Of a stretch of DNA of 64,000 nucleotides, positions 35,594 to 45,902 are shown piece by piece. Both the position numbers and the translations under genes were made by a program. The notes under the pieces were generated by a model. That model made no database searches. It saw only the letters and a program-made list of their open reading frames with translations, and was not told the origin of the DNA. Position 1 is the first letter of the stretch. Each line of letters starts with the position of its first letter. The stretch comes from Pseudomonas sp. Irchel s3h14 (GTDB lineage Bacteria; Pseudomonadota; Gammaproteobacteria; Pseudomonadales; Pseudomonadaceae), in assembly GCF_900187425.1 (NCBI RefSeq), contig NZ_FYDJ01000003.1:150987-214986 (forward strand), given 5' to 3'.

Positions 35594-36718
35594 TCAGTCT
35601 TGCCGGTAAGGCAAGGCCGTCCTCGCTTCCTCGGCATACGCCAGCACGCCAACGCGCTCTTGCTGCAGGAAGTCTTTGACGGCCGCTTTCAGGCCGGGAT
35701 GACGCAAGTAGTGCCATGAATGAGTGATCACGGGTTCGAACCCGCGAATCAACTTGTGTTCGCCCTGGGCACCGGCATCGAATCGCTGGAAGCCGTTGGC
35801 AATTGCGTAGTCCATGCCCTGGTAGAAACAGGTCTCGAAGTGCAGACGGTCGAACTCCGCCAGACAGCCCCAGTAACGACCGTAAAAGCTGTCGCCGCCC
35901 ACCAGACTGAACGCCATGGCCACCGGCCGTGAGCCTTGCTTGGCCAACACCACACGAATCGACTCTGGCATGCGCTCGGCCAGCAAACTGAAAAACTCCC
36001 GCGTCAGATACGGCGCTTGCCGACGCACTGCGTAGGTATTGGCGTAGCAGGCATAGACAAAATCCCACTGCGCCTGATCGAGTTGCCTACCTTCAAGCCA
36101 TTCGAAATCAATGCCCTGCCCCGCCACTTGTTCGCGCTCCTTGCGCATCTGCTTGCGCTTGCGCGAACTGAGGACGTCGAGGAAATCCTGAAAATCCCGA
36201 TAGCCGCGATTCTGCCAGTGGTACTGACAGCCGATTCGCTGCAACCAGCCTGGCTGCTCGGCCAAGGCCGCGTCAGTGAACGGGTCGGTGAAGTTGATGT
36301 GGGCACTGGAGAGTTGTTCGATTTCAAGGTAGCCCGGCAGGCTTTTCAACAGTTCGAAACCGTCCTCGAGCGTGGCCGCCAGCAAACGCGGGCCACTGAC
36401 CGGACTGAACGGCACAGCCGTCAGCAATTTTGGGTAGTAATCGATACCGGCACGCTCACAGGCATCGGCCCAGGCGTGATCGAACACGTACTCGCCGTAG
36501 GAATGCCATTTGCGGTAACTGGGCAGCGCGGCAATCAGGCGATCGCCTTCGATGTGCAACAAATGCTCGGGTTGCCAGCCGGAATGAGGGCCGACGCTGC
36601 CGCTGTCCTCCAGCGCGCTGAGAAAGGCGTGGCGCAGAAAGGGCTGATTCTCGGGCACCAGGGCATCCCACGTCTGCGACGCGATTTCGGACAGACTTTC
36701 CAGACGTTGCAGCGGCAT
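35594..36718 (-). CDS. GNAT-superfamily protein of the DUF482 / peptidogalycan type
   Basis: The 374-residue cytoplasmic protein belongs to the DUF482 family, which is built on two GNAT folds and is often called peptidogalycan biosynthesis protein. Characteristic blocks are RKRKQMRKEREQV (about 185-197), YGRYWGC (about 281-287), LHFETCFYQGMDYAI (about 293-307) and FDAGAQGEHKLIRGF (about 315-329). ATG 36718 with GGGAAG upstream is preferred over the frame to 36781. Actual substrate is unknown. Confidence 0.8.
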   Translation of the reverse strand: MPLQRLESLSEIASQTWDALVPENQPFLRHAFLSALEDSGSVGPHSGWQPEHLLHIEGDRLIAALPSYRKWHSYGEYVFDHAWADACERAGIDYYPKLLTAVPFSPVSGPRLLAATLEDGFELLKSLPGYLEIEQLSSAHINFTDPFTDAALAEQPGWLQRIGCQYHWQNRGYRDFQDFLDVLSSRKRKQMRKEREQVAGQGIDFEWLEGRQLDQAQWDFVYACYANTYAVRRQAPYLTREFFSLLAERMPESIRVVLAKQGSRPVAMAFSLVGGDSFYGRYWGCLAEFDRLHFETCFYQGMDYAIANGFQRFDAGAQGEHKLIRGFEPVITHSWHYLRHPGLKAAVKDFLQQERVGVLAYAEEARTALPYRQD

Positions 36719-36854
36719 CAGTTCTTCCCTATTTCTTTGCGTTAAAGCCCGGCGAGTATCGCCCATCGCCAAAAAATCCACACGAGCAATCCGCCGACAG
36801 GGCTCTGGATAAGGGTGTACGCCATATTTGTATCGTCATCGAGACGCCATCACT

Positions 36855-36888
36855 TTGCCACTGCTCTGTCATAAACCATCGCGATACT
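36855..36888 (+). promoter_or_regulatory. Candidate PhoB-dependent promoter of the porin
   Basis: TTGCCAC-TGCT-CTGTCAT-AAAC gives two direct half-sites 11 bp apart; the second matches the Pho consensus CTGTCAT exactly and the first at 5 of 7. GATACT at 36883-36888 lies 10 bp further on, the spacing used when PhoB replaces the -35 element. The porin start is about 110 bp downstream. Confidence 0.5.
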
Positions 36889-37000
36889 GGCGCCTGTTTT
36901 TAGAGCGCCGGGTACTAAACCTGGTCACTGTTTTCCGTCCGTCAACGGTCGGTTGTGTCCTGGATGGCTCAGTCATCCCATTACATCTTCGGAGATTGAT

Positions 37001-38293
37001 ATGCGTCTTGCTTCCACGAAAACTGCGGCGGCCTTGTGTGGTGGGTTGCTGCTGGCCATGAGTGTTCCGGCCAGCGCCGCAGTTGACGCCAAACTGCTCG
37101 ACATGCTCAAGGCAAACGGCTCGATTTCGCCTGCGCAGTACACCGAACTGCAAGCCGAGCTGGCCAAGGATCAGAAAGACCAGCAAATCGCCCGCCAGGC
37201 TCAACAAGAGACTAACGAGCAGATCGCAGCGACTGCGAAGAAAACCAATGAACTGAGTACCTTCGACCAGAAACTGGCGTGGGCTGCCAAGACCCAATTC
37301 AAGGGTGACGTGCGTTTCCGTCAGGAAACGGTCAAGAACGATGGCGTACCAAACACCGGTGACCAGGATCGTCAACGTATCCGTGTCCGCCTGGGTGCCT
37401 ACACCGAAATCAATCCACAAGTGGACACCGGCATTCGTATAGCCACTGGCAACAACAACGATGCTCGCTCCACCAACCAGAGTCTGGAAGGCAACTTCTC
37501 CAAGAAAGATATCTGGCTGGACCAGGGCTACGTCGACTACCACCCGACTGCCATCAAGAACCTGCACTTGATCGGCGGCAAGATGCCGCAACCATGGGTG
37601 AGCATGGGTGACATCATCTGGGATAACGACATCAGCCCGGAAGGTCTGGCCCTGACTTACAAATACCCGCTAGGCAGCACGGCCGAGCTGTTCGGTAGCG
37701 CCGGCCACTACACCCTCCAGGACAACGTCGACGGCGAAGGCAAGCAGTTCCGTCACGACCTGCGTCTGTACGCAGGCCAGTTGGGCGCGCGCTTCGCTAT
37801 CACTGACAACCTGAAAATGACGCTGGGTGGCAGTGTCTACGCTTACGACAACGACGAGGACGCCGCTACACTGGCCATCAACGGCAACAGCCCGGGCGAA
37901 GAGTTCAAAGTGTACGAAGGCTTTGGTCAGATCGATCTCGGCGGCCTGCCGATGCCGTTGTCGCTATACGGTCAAATTGTCAACAACGACAGTGCGAGCA
38001 ACGATCAGGACATGGGCTGGCTGGCTGGCGTCAAGACCAAGTTCTACGGCTTCGGAGTGGACTACAACTACCGCGACGTACAGCGTAACGCCGTGGTCGG
38101 CGCCTTCACCGACTCCGACTTCGCCAACGGTTTCACCGGTTCGCGCGGCAGCAAGCTGAAAGTGAGCTACGAGATCGACAAGAACTTCGCCCTCGGCGCG
38201 ACGTACTTCATGGCTGACTCCGACTACACCAACGCCACCCTGCGGGATTCGAAGATCAACACCCTGCAACTGGACGCAGAAGCGAAGTTCTGA
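37001..38293 (+). CDS. Putative outer-membrane porin (Porin_5 type)
   Basis: The 430-residue protein has a signal peptide (about residues 1-26), then a short alpha-helical coiled-coil segment (ELQAELAKDQKDQQIARQAQ, about 48-67) likely to trimerise in the periplasm. A beta-barrel of alternating strands follows, ending LQLDAEAKF with a terminal Phe, the outer-membrane insertion signal. It fits the putative-porin family PF16930. ATG 37001 sits 4 bp after GGAGATT. The Pho-box-like promoter upstream suggests induction by phosphate starvation. Substrate is unknown. Confidence 0.82.
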   Translation: MRLASTKTAAALCGGLLLAMSVPASAAVDAKLLDMLKANGSISPAQYTELQAELAKDQKDQQIARQAQQETNEQIAATAKKTNELSTFDQKLAWAAKTQFKGDVRFRQETVKNDGVPNTGDQDRQRIRVRLGAYTEINPQVDTGIRIATGNNNDARSTNQSLEGNFSKKDIWLDQGYVDYHPTAIKNLHLIGGKMPQPWVSMGDIIWDNDISPEGLALTYKYPLGSTAELFGSAGHYTLQDNVDGEGKQFRHDLRLYAGQLGARFAITDNLKMTLGGSVYAYDNDEDAATLAINGNSPGEEFKVYEGFGQIDLGGLPMPLSLYGQIVNNDSASNDQDMGWLAGVKTKFYGFGVDYNYRDVQRNAVVGAFTDSDFANGFTGSRGSKLKVSYEIDKNFALGATYFMADSDYTNATLRDSKINTLQLDAEAKF

Positions 38294-38307
38294 TTCCCCG
38301 CTACACG

Positions 38308-38336
38308 ACTCGGGCAAGGAAACCCGAGCCGCTTTT
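38308..38336 (+). terminator. Probable terminator of the porin gene
   Basis: CTCGGG and CCCGAG form a stem around CAAGGAAA, followed by CCGCTTTTA. The T-run is short (four), so termination may be partial. Confidence 0.6.
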
Positions 38337-38403
38337 ACAAACTCGCGTTGTGGTATCGGTCCCCATCATCCGTCCGATATTGCAGCGCGAGTTTTTTTGC
38401 GCA

Positions 38404-38508
38404 AAAAAAGATCGCAGCCTTCGGCAGCTCCTACACCGACCGCATTCCAACCGCGATATCGCGTTGAAATCCAATCCCGTGTGGAGCTGCCGCAGGCTGC
38501 GATCTTTT
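38404..38508. repeat. Inverted repeat AAAGATCGCAGCC family
   Basis: AAAAAAGATCGCAGCC...GGCAGCTCC on the left and GGAGCTGCC...GGCTGCGATCTTTT on the right flank about 50 bp. The A- and T-runs at the edges make it terminator-like in both directions, between two convergent genes. Confidence 0.85.
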
Positions 38509-38517
38509 AAGGCAAAC

Positions 38518-39639
38518 TCAGCGCTTGCGCAGAATCACGCTACCAATCGAGTAACCGGCGCCGAACGAGCTGAGCACTGCCAGCGAACCGGCGGCCAGAT
38601 CGTCCTGGTTTTTGTGAAACGCGATCACGGAACCGGCGGAGCTGGTGTTGGCGTAGGTGTCGAGAATCACCGGGGCTTCTTCTTCGGTGGCTTCGCGGCC
38701 CAGCAGCTTCTTGACGATCAGGTGGTTCATGCTGAGGTTGGCCTGGTGCAGCCAGAAGCGTTTCACGTCGCTGATGTTGAGCGTGTTCTCTTCCAGGTGC
38801 GTAGCGATCAGCTCGGCGACCATCGGGCAGACATCGCGGAACACCTTGCGGCCTTCCTGCACGAACAGTTTGTCCTTGGTACCGATGCCCTCTTCCGCCG
38901 CGCGGTTGAGGAAGCCGAAGTTGTTGCGGATGTTGTTGGAGAACTTGGTCAGCAGCTTGGTGCTGACCACATCGAACTGATACTTGGACGTTGCCAGGTC
39001 AGCACGTTCGATGATCACCGCGGTAGCCGCGTCGCCGAAGATGAAGTGGCTGTCACGGTCGCGGAAGTTCAGGTGACCGGTGCAGACTTCCGGGTTGACC
39101 ATCAAAATCGCCCGGGCCTGGCCCAATTGCACGCTGTTGGTCGCCGCCTGAATGCCGAAGGTCGCCGAGGAGCAGGCGACGTTCATGTCGTAACCGAAAC
39201 CCTGGATGCCCAAGGCTTCCTGGACTTCGATGGCGATGGCCGGATAGGCCCGTTGCAGGTTGGAGCAGGCGACGATCACGCCGTCGATGTCCGCGGCGGT
39301 CTTGCCGGCACGCTGCAAGGCTTGCTCGGCGGCACCGATGGCCATTTGGCAAAGTACCGACCACTCGTCATTCGAGCGTTCCGGCAGGCGTGGCGCCATG
39401 CGTTGCGGGTCGAGGATGCCTTCTTTGTCCATGACAAAGCGGCTTTTGATGCCAGACGCCTTTTCGATAAACGCCGCGCTGGACTCGGTCAACGCTTCGA
39501 TCTCGCCGCGCGCGATGGCGTCGGCGTTGTCGGCGTTGAACTGCGCGACGTAAGCGTTGAAAGACTGCACCAGCTCTTCGTTGGAGATGCTGTTGGCCGG
39601 GGTGTACAGGCCGGTGCCGCTGATGACGACGTTATGCAT
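38518..39639 (-). CDS. Beta-ketoacyl-ACP synthase III-like enzyme
   Basis: The 373-residue thiolase-fold enzyme has the KAS III triad: C156 (NVACSSAT), H298 (WLHQANLSMN) and N331 (YANTSSAGS). KAS III enzymes condense an acyl-CoA with malonyl-ACP to start fatty-acid synthesis. The N-terminus and length differ from housekeeping FabH (about 320) and fit the PA3286-type branch, which from memory feeds medium-chain acyl-CoA from beta-oxidation back into synthesis. ATG 39639 is chosen over the frame to 39693, which has no family similarity. Confidence 0.85.
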   Translation of the reverse strand: MHNVVISGTGLYTPANSISNEELVQSFNAYVAQFNADNADAIARGEIEALTESSAAFIEKASGIKSRFVMDKEGILDPQRMAPRLPERSNDEWSVLCQMAIGAAEQALQRAGKTAADIDGVIVACSNLQRAYPAIAIEVQEALGIQGFGYDMNVACSSATFGIQAATNSVQLGQARAILMVNPEVCTGHLNFRDRDSHFIFGDAATAVIIERADLATSKYQFDVVSTKLLTKFSNNIRNNFGFLNRAAEEGIGTKDKLFVQEGRKVFRDVCPMVAELIATHLEENTLNISDVKRFWLHQANLSMNHLIVKKLLGREATEEEAPVILDTYANTSSAGSVIAFHKNQDDLAAGSLAVLSSFGAGYSIGSVILRKR

Positions 39640-39855
39640 GGTCGTTTCTCTAATCTGTTCAGGCAGAAAGTGTTGGCACCGACGTACCAACACACAAAGG
39701 ATCTGCTCCCGTCAGGGGGAGCAAACCTGGCATCGCTTTATTCCGATCCGCCCAGACCTGTGAAGGCTCAAAACCGCGGGGCCGGCGTTTATAGGCGCGA
39801 AGTTTGCCATAAACATTGGGTTTTGGCGCCTTTTGCGAGAGTAACGCATACCTAA

Positions 39856-39961
39856 TGTGGGAGCGGCGGTGCGACGATTCGACTTGCTCGCGAAAGCGGT
39901 GTATCAGTCAACATTGATATTGAAGCTGACGGCCCCCTTCGCGAGCAAGCCCGCTCCCACA
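39856..39961. repeat. REP inverted repeat (TGTGGGAGCGG type)
   Basis: TGTGGGAGCGG and its partner CCCGCTCCCACA enclose further pairing segments CTTGCTCGCGAA/TTCGCGAGCAAG. The left arm carries an insertion (CGGTGCGACGATTCG) relative to other copies. It ends 5 bp before the hrpA 3' end. Confidence 0.88.
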
Positions 39962-39965
39962 GGGG

Positions 39966-42900
39966 TTACGGTTCGACCTGGGTCCATTGCTTGTTCAGGC
40001 GCTTGTCGGAGATCGGCACCTTGGTCCCCAATTGTTGGGCGAACAGGGAAACCCGGTATTCCTCCAGCCACCAGCGATAGAGTTCCAGCTGCGGATCGCG
40101 TTTGCCTTCCTGGGCATGTTTGTTGGCGCGGGTTTGATATTGCGTCCACAAGCCAGACAACTCACCACTCCAGACCCGATCCCTTTGCACCTGAGCGCCG
40201 ATTTTCTCGAAGCGCTGCTCGACCGCTTTCAGATAGCGCGGCAGCTCCTTGAGCCACTGCATCGGGGTTTCACGGACGAACCCCGGATACACCAGATGAC
40301 TGAGCTGCTGCTTGATGTCGTTCAGGGCCACGGCTTGCGCCAGGTCGATCTTGCCCTTGAAGCGTTTTTGCAGGCCGTGCCAGAGCTTGAGGATTTCCAG
40401 CGTCAGCTTGGCCAGGCGCTCGGCGTGCTCGGTCCAGCCACCGCGCTTGCGTTCGGCCAGTGAGGCCAACCCGGCGCCATCGCGAGGCAACGGATCTTCG
40501 CCATCGAGAATGCAGCTGTCGAGGCTGGCCAGCAGGATGTCTTCGACCAGACTGTCGATGCGCCCCATGTCGCGGTACATCAGGCCCAATTCGGTCAGCC
40601 CCGGCAACTTGCTGCGCAGGAACTTCGCCGGTTCGGCCAGTTGCTGCATCAGCAAACGCTGCAAGGCGCGGCGATGTTGAAACTCTGCCTCAGCCGGCGT
40701 CGAGAAACGTCCTTCCTTGACCGTGCCGCTCTCTTCCACCAGCGCCGGATACACCGTCATCGATAGCCCGGCGATCTTCTGCTGGGTTTTCTCGGCAACG
40801 GCGGCAAACACTTTCGGCTCCACCGGTTGCTGATTTTTCGCAGTTTGCGGCACAGCCAACGCGGCCTGACTGGCTTCGGCAAAGCGTGCGGTCAGTTCCG
40901 CCAGATCACGCCCTTCGCCAAGGAACTTGCCCTGGCCGTCGACGATTTCCAGGTTCATCCGCAAATGGCTGTCGACCTGCTGCGACGCTTCGGCCCAGGC
41001 TTCATCGCTGACCCGCGCACCGGTCATGCGCAACAGTTCGCGACCCAACGCCTGCGGCAACGAGCCCTCGGCGAAAGTCATGCGTTGCAATGCGGCTTTG
41101 ACGAAGTCCGGCACCGGCACGAAGTTCTTGCGCAGGGCTTTGGGCAGGTTGCGCACCAGCGCGATGCACTTGGCCTCGATCACGCCGGGCACCAGCCATT
41201 CCAGACGTTCCGGCGGCAGCATCGGCAACAACGGCGCCGGCACTCGCAGGGTTACGCCATCGCGTGGATGGTTCGGTTCGAAATGGTAACTGAGCGCCAA
41301 TTCCAGATCACCGATGTGCAAGGTGTCCGGGTAATGCAGCGCGGTGACTTCACTCGCCTCGCGGGCCAGCACGTCTTCTTCGCGCATGATCAGCAGTTGC
41401 GGGTCTTTCTGACTGTTGACCCGATACCAGCTGTCGAAGGTCGCGGTCTGATGGATCTCCGCCGGCAGTCGCGCATCGTAGAAGGCGAACAGGGTTTCTT
41501 CGTCAGCCAGAATGTCGCGACGGCGAGCCTTGGCTTCCAGTTCGTCGAGCTGTTCCAGCAGTTGCGCATTGGCCGACAAGCACTTGGCTTTGGACTGAAT
41601 CTCGCCGCGCACCAGACCTTCACGAATGAAGAACTCACGAGACACCACCGGGTCGATCGGCCCGTAATGCACCGGTCGGCGACCGACCACGATCAACCCG
41701 AACAAGGTGATTTGCTCGAACGCCACGACTTGACCGCGCTTCTTCTCCCAATGGGGTTCGAAGTGGTTTTTCTTGATCAGGTGCCCGGCCAGTGGCTCGA
41801 TCCAGTCGGCGTCGATCTTGGCGACCATACGCGCGTAAAGCTTGGTGGTTTCCACCAGTTCGGCGGCCATCAGCCATTGCGGACGTTTCTTGCCGAGGCC
41901 CGATGACGGGTGAATCCAGAAACGCCGCTGACGCGCACCGAGGTAATCGCCTTCATCGGTTTTCTGACCGATCTGGCTGAGCAGCCCCGAGAGCACGGCT
42001 TTGTGCAGTTTCGGGTAATCCGCCGGCTCTTTATTGAGGCTCAACTGCATGTCGCGGCAGATCAGGCTCAGTTGACGGTGAGAGTCGCGCCATTCGCGCA
42101 GACGCAGGTAATTCAGGAAATTCTTGCGGCACCAATTGCGCAGCGGGCTGGCGGTCAGGGCCTGACGCTGTTCTTCGAAACCACGCCACAGATTGACCAG
42201 CCCGGCGAAGTCCGAGTCCACGTCTTTCCATTGAGCGTGAGCCTGATCGGCCGCTTGCTGACGCTCCGGCGGACGCTCGCGCGGGTCCTGAATCGACATG
42301 GCGCTGGCGACAATCAGCACTTCCTGCAAGCTGCCGAGTTTCGCCGCTTCCAGCAACATGCGGCCCATGCGCGGGTCCACCGGCAGTCGCGCCAATTGGC
42401 GGCCAAGCGGTGTCAGCTGGCTGTTGCGGTCTACCGCCGAGAGTTCTTGCAGCAGGTTGAAACCGTCGCTGATGGCTTTGCCATCCGGCGGCTCGATAAA
42501 CGGGAAATCGGTGATCTCGCCAAGGCGCAGATGCAGCATCTGCAAAATCACCGCTGCGAGGTTGGTGCGCAGGATTTCCGGGTCAGTAAATTCCGGCCGG
42601 CCAATGAAATCTTCTTCGCCGTATAGACGAATACAAATACCCGGCTCGACCCGCCCGCAACGACCTTTACGCTGGTTGGCGCTGGCCTGGGAAATGGCTT
42701 CGATGGGCAGGCGCTGGACCTTGGCGCGGTAGCTGTAACGGCTGATGCGCGCGGTGCCGCTGTCGATCACGTAACGAATGCCCGGCACGGTGAGCGAGGT
42801 TTCGGCGACGTTGGTTGCCAGGACCACGCGACGGCCTGGGTGCGACTGGAAAATCCGCTGCTGTTCGGCCGGGGACAGCCGTGCGTAGAGCGGCAGAATT

Positions 42901-43877
42901 TCGGTGTGTTTGAGCTGGGCCTTGCGCAGCATGTCGGCGGCGTCGCGAATCTCACGCTCGCCGGGCAGGAACACCAGCACATCGCCGGGGCTCTTGCGTT
43001 CGCTGCGTTCGAACGCGGCGATTTCGTCGAGGGTGGCGAGGATCGCCTGATCCACCGTCAAGTCATCCTCGACGCGGTTGCCCTCTTCGTCTTGCTCCAG
43101 GGTCAGCGGGCGGTACCAGGTTTCCACCGGGAAAGTGCGGCCCGAGACTTCAACAATCGGCGCATCGTCGAAATGCTTGGAGAAACGCTCCAGATCGATA
43201 GTCGCCGAGGTGATGATGACTTTCAGGTCCGGACGACGCGGCAGCAGGGTTTTCAGGTAACCGAGCAGGAAGTCGATGTTCAGGCTGCGTTCGTGGGCTT
43301 CGTCGACGATGATCGTGTCGTAGCGTTCGAGGTAGCGGTCGTTCTGGGTTTCCGCCAGCAGGATGCCGTCGGTCATCAGTTTGATCAGGGTGTTGGAATC
43401 GCTCTGGTCCTCGAACCGCACCTGATAGCCAACCAGCGCACCCAACGGCGTCGCCAGTTCTTCGGCGACACGGCTCGCGACGCTGCGGGCGGCGATTCGA
43501 CGCGGCTGGGTGTGGCCGATCAGACCATGCTGACCGCGACCGATTTCCAGGCAGATCTTCGGCAACTGGGTGGTTTTACCCGAACCGGTTTCACCGGCAA
43601 TGATCAGCACCTGATGCTTGAGCAGCGCTGCTTTGATTTCGTCGCGCTTGGCGGCGATCGGCAAGCTGTCGTCATAGCGAATCACCGGCAGGCTGGCCCG
43701 CCGCGCCAGCACCTGATCACAGGACGCCTGCGTGCGCGTCACCCACTGGGCCAGCTTGGCCTCGTCAGGTTTCTTGCGCAGCTCAAGCAACTGCCGCCGC
43801 AGCCGGTGGCGGTCGGCGAGCATGGCGTGATCGAGGTTTTTCAGCAGTTTGTCGATGGAAGGCGATTCGTCAGTCAT
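39966..43877 (-). CDS. hrpA: ATP-dependent RNA helicase HrpA
   Basis: At 1303 residues this is a full-length HrpA, a DEAH-box helicase. It has Walker A GETGSGKTTQ (about 95-104), DEAH (about 190-193), SATID, then the C-terminal helicase motifs and HA2, OB-fold and the long HrpA-specific DUF3418 region. E. coli HrpA is known for mRNA processing and for rescuing stalled ribosomes. ATG 43877 is the natural start. It lies between two REP elements and appears to be transcribed alone. Confidence 0.95.
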   Translation of the reverse strand: MTDESPSIDKLLKNLDHAMLADRHRLRRQLLELRKKPDEAKLAQWVTRTQASCDQVLARRASLPVIRYDDSLPIAAKRDEIKAALLKHQVLIIAGETGSGKTTQLPKICLEIGRGQHGLIGHTQPRRIAARSVASRVAEELATPLGALVGYQVRFEDQSDSNTLIKLMTDGILLAETQNDRYLERYDTIIVDEAHERSLNIDFLLGYLKTLLPRRPDLKVIITSATIDLERFSKHFDDAPIVEVSGRTFPVETWYRPLTLEQDEEGNRVEDDLTVDQAILATLDEIAAFERSERKSPGDVLVFLPGEREIRDAADMLRKAQLKHTEILPLYARLSPAEQQRIFQSHPGRRVVLATNVAETSLTVPGIRYVIDSGTARISRYSYRAKVQRLPIEAISQASANQRKGRCGRVEPGICIRLYGEEDFIGRPEFTDPEILRTNLAAVILQMLHLRLGEITDFPFIEPPDGKAISDGFNLLQELSAVDRNSQLTPLGRQLARLPVDPRMGRMLLEAAKLGSLQEVLIVASAMSIQDPRERPPERQQAADQAHAQWKDVDSDFAGLVNLWRGFEEQRQALTASPLRNWCRKNFLNYLRLREWRDSHRQLSLICRDMQLSLNKEPADYPKLHKAVLSGLLSQIGQKTDEGDYLGARQRRFWIHPSSGLGKKRPQWLMAAELVETTKLYARMVAKIDADWIEPLAGHLIKKNHFEPHWEKKRGQVVAFEQITLFGLIVVGRRPVHYGPIDPVVSREFFIREGLVRGEIQSKAKCLSANAQLLEQLDELEAKARRRDILADEETLFAFYDARLPAEIHQTATFDSWYRVNSQKDPQLLIMREEDVLAREASEVTALHYPDTLHIGDLELALSYHFEPNHPRDGVTLRVPAPLLPMLPPERLEWLVPGVIEAKCIALVRNLPKALRKNFVPVPDFVKAALQRMTFAEGSLPQALGRELLRMTGARVSDEAWAEASQQVDSHLRMNLEIVDGQGKFLGEGRDLAELTARFAEASQAALAVPQTAKNQQPVEPKVFAAVAEKTQQKIAGLSMTVYPALVEESGTVKEGRFSTPAEAEFQHRRALQRLLMQQLAEPAKFLRSKLPGLTELGLMYRDMGRIDSLVEDILLASLDSCILDGEDPLPRDGAGLASLAERKRGGWTEHAERLAKLTLEILKLWHGLQKRFKGKIDLAQAVALNDIKQQLSHLVYPGFVRETPMQWLKELPRYLKAVEQRFEKIGAQVQRDRVWSGELSGLWTQYQTRANKHAQEGKRDPQLELYRWWLEEYRVSLFAQQLGTKVPISDKRLNKQWTQVEP

Positions 43878-43941
43878 CAGGTACGCAATAAGTCGTCTAG
43901 TGGCGCAGGGGGCGGATTGTCGCAGATTTGCGCCTTGCTGT

Positions 43942-44048
43942 GATCGTTCCCACGCTCTGCGTGGGAATGCATCAATGGACGCTCTGCGTCCGCTCTTGGG
44001 ACGCGGAGCGTCCCGGGCTGCATTCCCACGCGGAGCGTGGGAACGATC
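43942..44048. repeat. REP doublet of the GTTCCCACGC family
   Basis: GATCGTTCCCACGC and GCGTGGGAACGATC form the outer stem, with GGACGC and GGGACGC hairpins inside. It lies between the 5' end of hrpA and the 3' end of aceK. Confidence 0.9.
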
Positions 44049-44054
44049 AGTGCG

Positions 44055-45773
44055 TTACTCGTTATCCAGACCTTTACGGCGGTACGGAAACACATCAATC
44101 ACCTTCCCGGCACGGATGGCGTCCTGAAGGCTTTTCCAGTAGTCAGCGTTGTAAAGCTCACCATGCAACTGATCAAACAACTTCCTTTGCCCCGAATCAG
44201 CAAACAAAAACGGTGGAAACTCTTCAGGAAACACATCCAGCGGTCCGATCGAATACCAAGGCTCCGACGCCATCTCATCTTCCGGCGTGCGCGGCTGCGG
44301 GATGTGCCGGAAGTTGGCTTCAGTCAGGAAGCAGATCTCGTCATAGTCATAAAACACCACCCGCCCGTGACGGGTAACGCCGAAGTTCTTCAGCAGCATG
44401 TCGCCGGGAAAGATGTTCGCCGCCGCCAGCTGCTTGATCGCCAGGCCGTAATCCTCCAGTGCCTCGCGGACCTGAGCGTCGTTGGCGTTCTCCAGATACA
44501 GGTTCAACGGCGTCATCCGCCGTTCGGTCCAGCAGTGGCGGATCAGGACGGTGTCACCCTCTACCGACACGGTGGACGCTGCCACTTCGAGCAATTCTTC
44601 CAGACAGGCCGGGTCGAACTTGCTCAACGGGAAACGGAAGTCGGCGAACTCCTGAGTGTCGGCCAGGCGCCCGACCCGGTCGACGCTTTTCACCAAACGG
44701 TACTTCTCGATCACCGTGGCGCGGTCGACGTTCTTTGACGGCGAGAAGCGGTCCTTGATGATTTTGAATACGGTGTTGAAGCCCGGCAGGGTAAACACGC
44801 TCATCACCATGCCACGCACACCCGGGGCCATGATGAACTGGTCGTCGGTGTTGGCCAGGTGATTGATCAGCGCCCGGTAGAACTCGGATTTACCGTGTTT
44901 GTAGAAACCGATCGAGGTGTACAGCTCGGCGATGTGCTTGCCCGGCAAAATGCGCTTGAGGAAACCGATGAACTCCGCCGGTACCGGCACGTCGACCATG
45001 AAATACGAACGGGTGAACGAGAAGATGATCGACACATCCGCTTCATCGGTGATCAGCGCATCGATCTGAATCCCGCGACCTTCGCGGTGCAGCAGCGGAA
45101 TCACCAGCGGCCATTGTTCGTCCTGGGTGTAGATGCGCCCGACCAGGTACGCGCCTTTGTTGCGGTAAAGCACCGAGGAAAACAGCTCGACGCTCAATTC
45201 CGGGTCCTTGCAGACCCAGTCCGGCAGGTTCTCGCGTAATTGCCCTTCGAGACGACTCAGGTCGCCCGCCAGGTTGGCGTAATCCTCGCTGAAGCGGTAG
45301 TCGGCAAAAATGCTCGCCAGCATCCCGGACAATTGGCCGTGGGGCTTGTACGTGCGGGTTTGTGCGGCGCGGGCACGGCGCAGGCTCGGTCGGGTGGTGT
45401 GGATGAACATGCAGCCGTCGCTGATCAGGTCGTGGCTGAACAGCCCGCAGAAGATCGAGTTGTACCAGGTCTCGGAGAGTTCATCGTCGAAGCGCAGGTC
45501 GATCAGCGCGATGTAAGCGCTTTTGACCAGCGGCCAGCAGCTGACATCCAGCGTGTCGTCGTCGAAAGCGATGTGTAGCCGCCCCACCGTTTCGCCGACT
45601 TTTTCTTCGTAGAGGTTGATCCGTGCGGCCGAGGCCGATTGCGTCTCCTGCCATTTGGCCTGCTCGAAACGAGCCCGGGCGCCGTCGGTGATCTGGCGGA
45701 AATGCTCGCGGTAATCGTCAAAGCCATCGAGGATCATTCGGGCGATGTCGGCGGCTGGCCATTGCTGCGGCAT
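44055..45773 (-). CDS. aceK: Isocitrate dehydrogenase kinase/phosphatase
   Basis: The 572-residue AceK phosphorylates isocitrate dehydrogenase to divert carbon into the glyoxylate shunt on acetate, and dephosphorylates it when conditions change. Length and several family blocks agree: a regulatory N-terminus with [20 protein letters not shown], then a kinase-like core with [39 protein letters not shown] and the nucleotide/metal region [20 protein letters not shown] (about 453-472). GAGG lies 8 bp before ATG 45773. In enterobacteria aceK follows aceBA; here it stands alone, as in other Pseudomonas. Confidence 0.95.
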   Translation of the reverse strand: MPQQWPAADIARMILDGFDDYREHFRQITDGARARFEQAKWQETQSASAARINLYEEKVGETVGRLHIAFDDDTLDVSCWPLVKSAYIALIDLRFDDELSETWYNSIFCGLFSHDLISDGCMFIHTTRPSLRRARAAQTRTYKPHGQLSGMLASIFADYRFSEDYANLAGDLSRLEGQLRENLPDWVCKDPELSVELFSSVLYRNKGAYLVGRIYTQDEQWPLVIPLLHREGRGIQIDALITDEADVSIIFSFTRSYFMVDVPVPAEFIGFLKRILPGKHIAELYTSIGFYKHGKSEFYRALINHLANTDDQFIMAPGVRGMVMSVFTLPGFNTVFKIIKDRFSPSKNVDRATVIEKYRLVKSVDRVGRLADTQEFADFRFPLSKFDPACLEELLEVAASTVSVEGDTVLIRHCWTERRMTPLNLYLENANDAQVREALEDYGLAIKQLAAANIFPGDMLLKNFGVTRHGRVVFYDYDEICFLTEANFRHIPQPRTPEDEMASEPWYSIGPLDVFPEEFPPFLFADSGQRKLFDQLHGELYNADYWKSLQDAIRAGKVIDVFPYRRKGLDNE

Positions 45774-45902
45774 AGGTAAAACCTCGGCGGCTGATTCTTA
45801 TCGTGGGGCCTGAGCTTAGTGGCCCTTTGTTACGCAACGCAACCATTGCCTTGCGTCCTGACTGGCGCGACACTTGCGACCCAATCAAGGAAGGAAAGCG
45901 CT

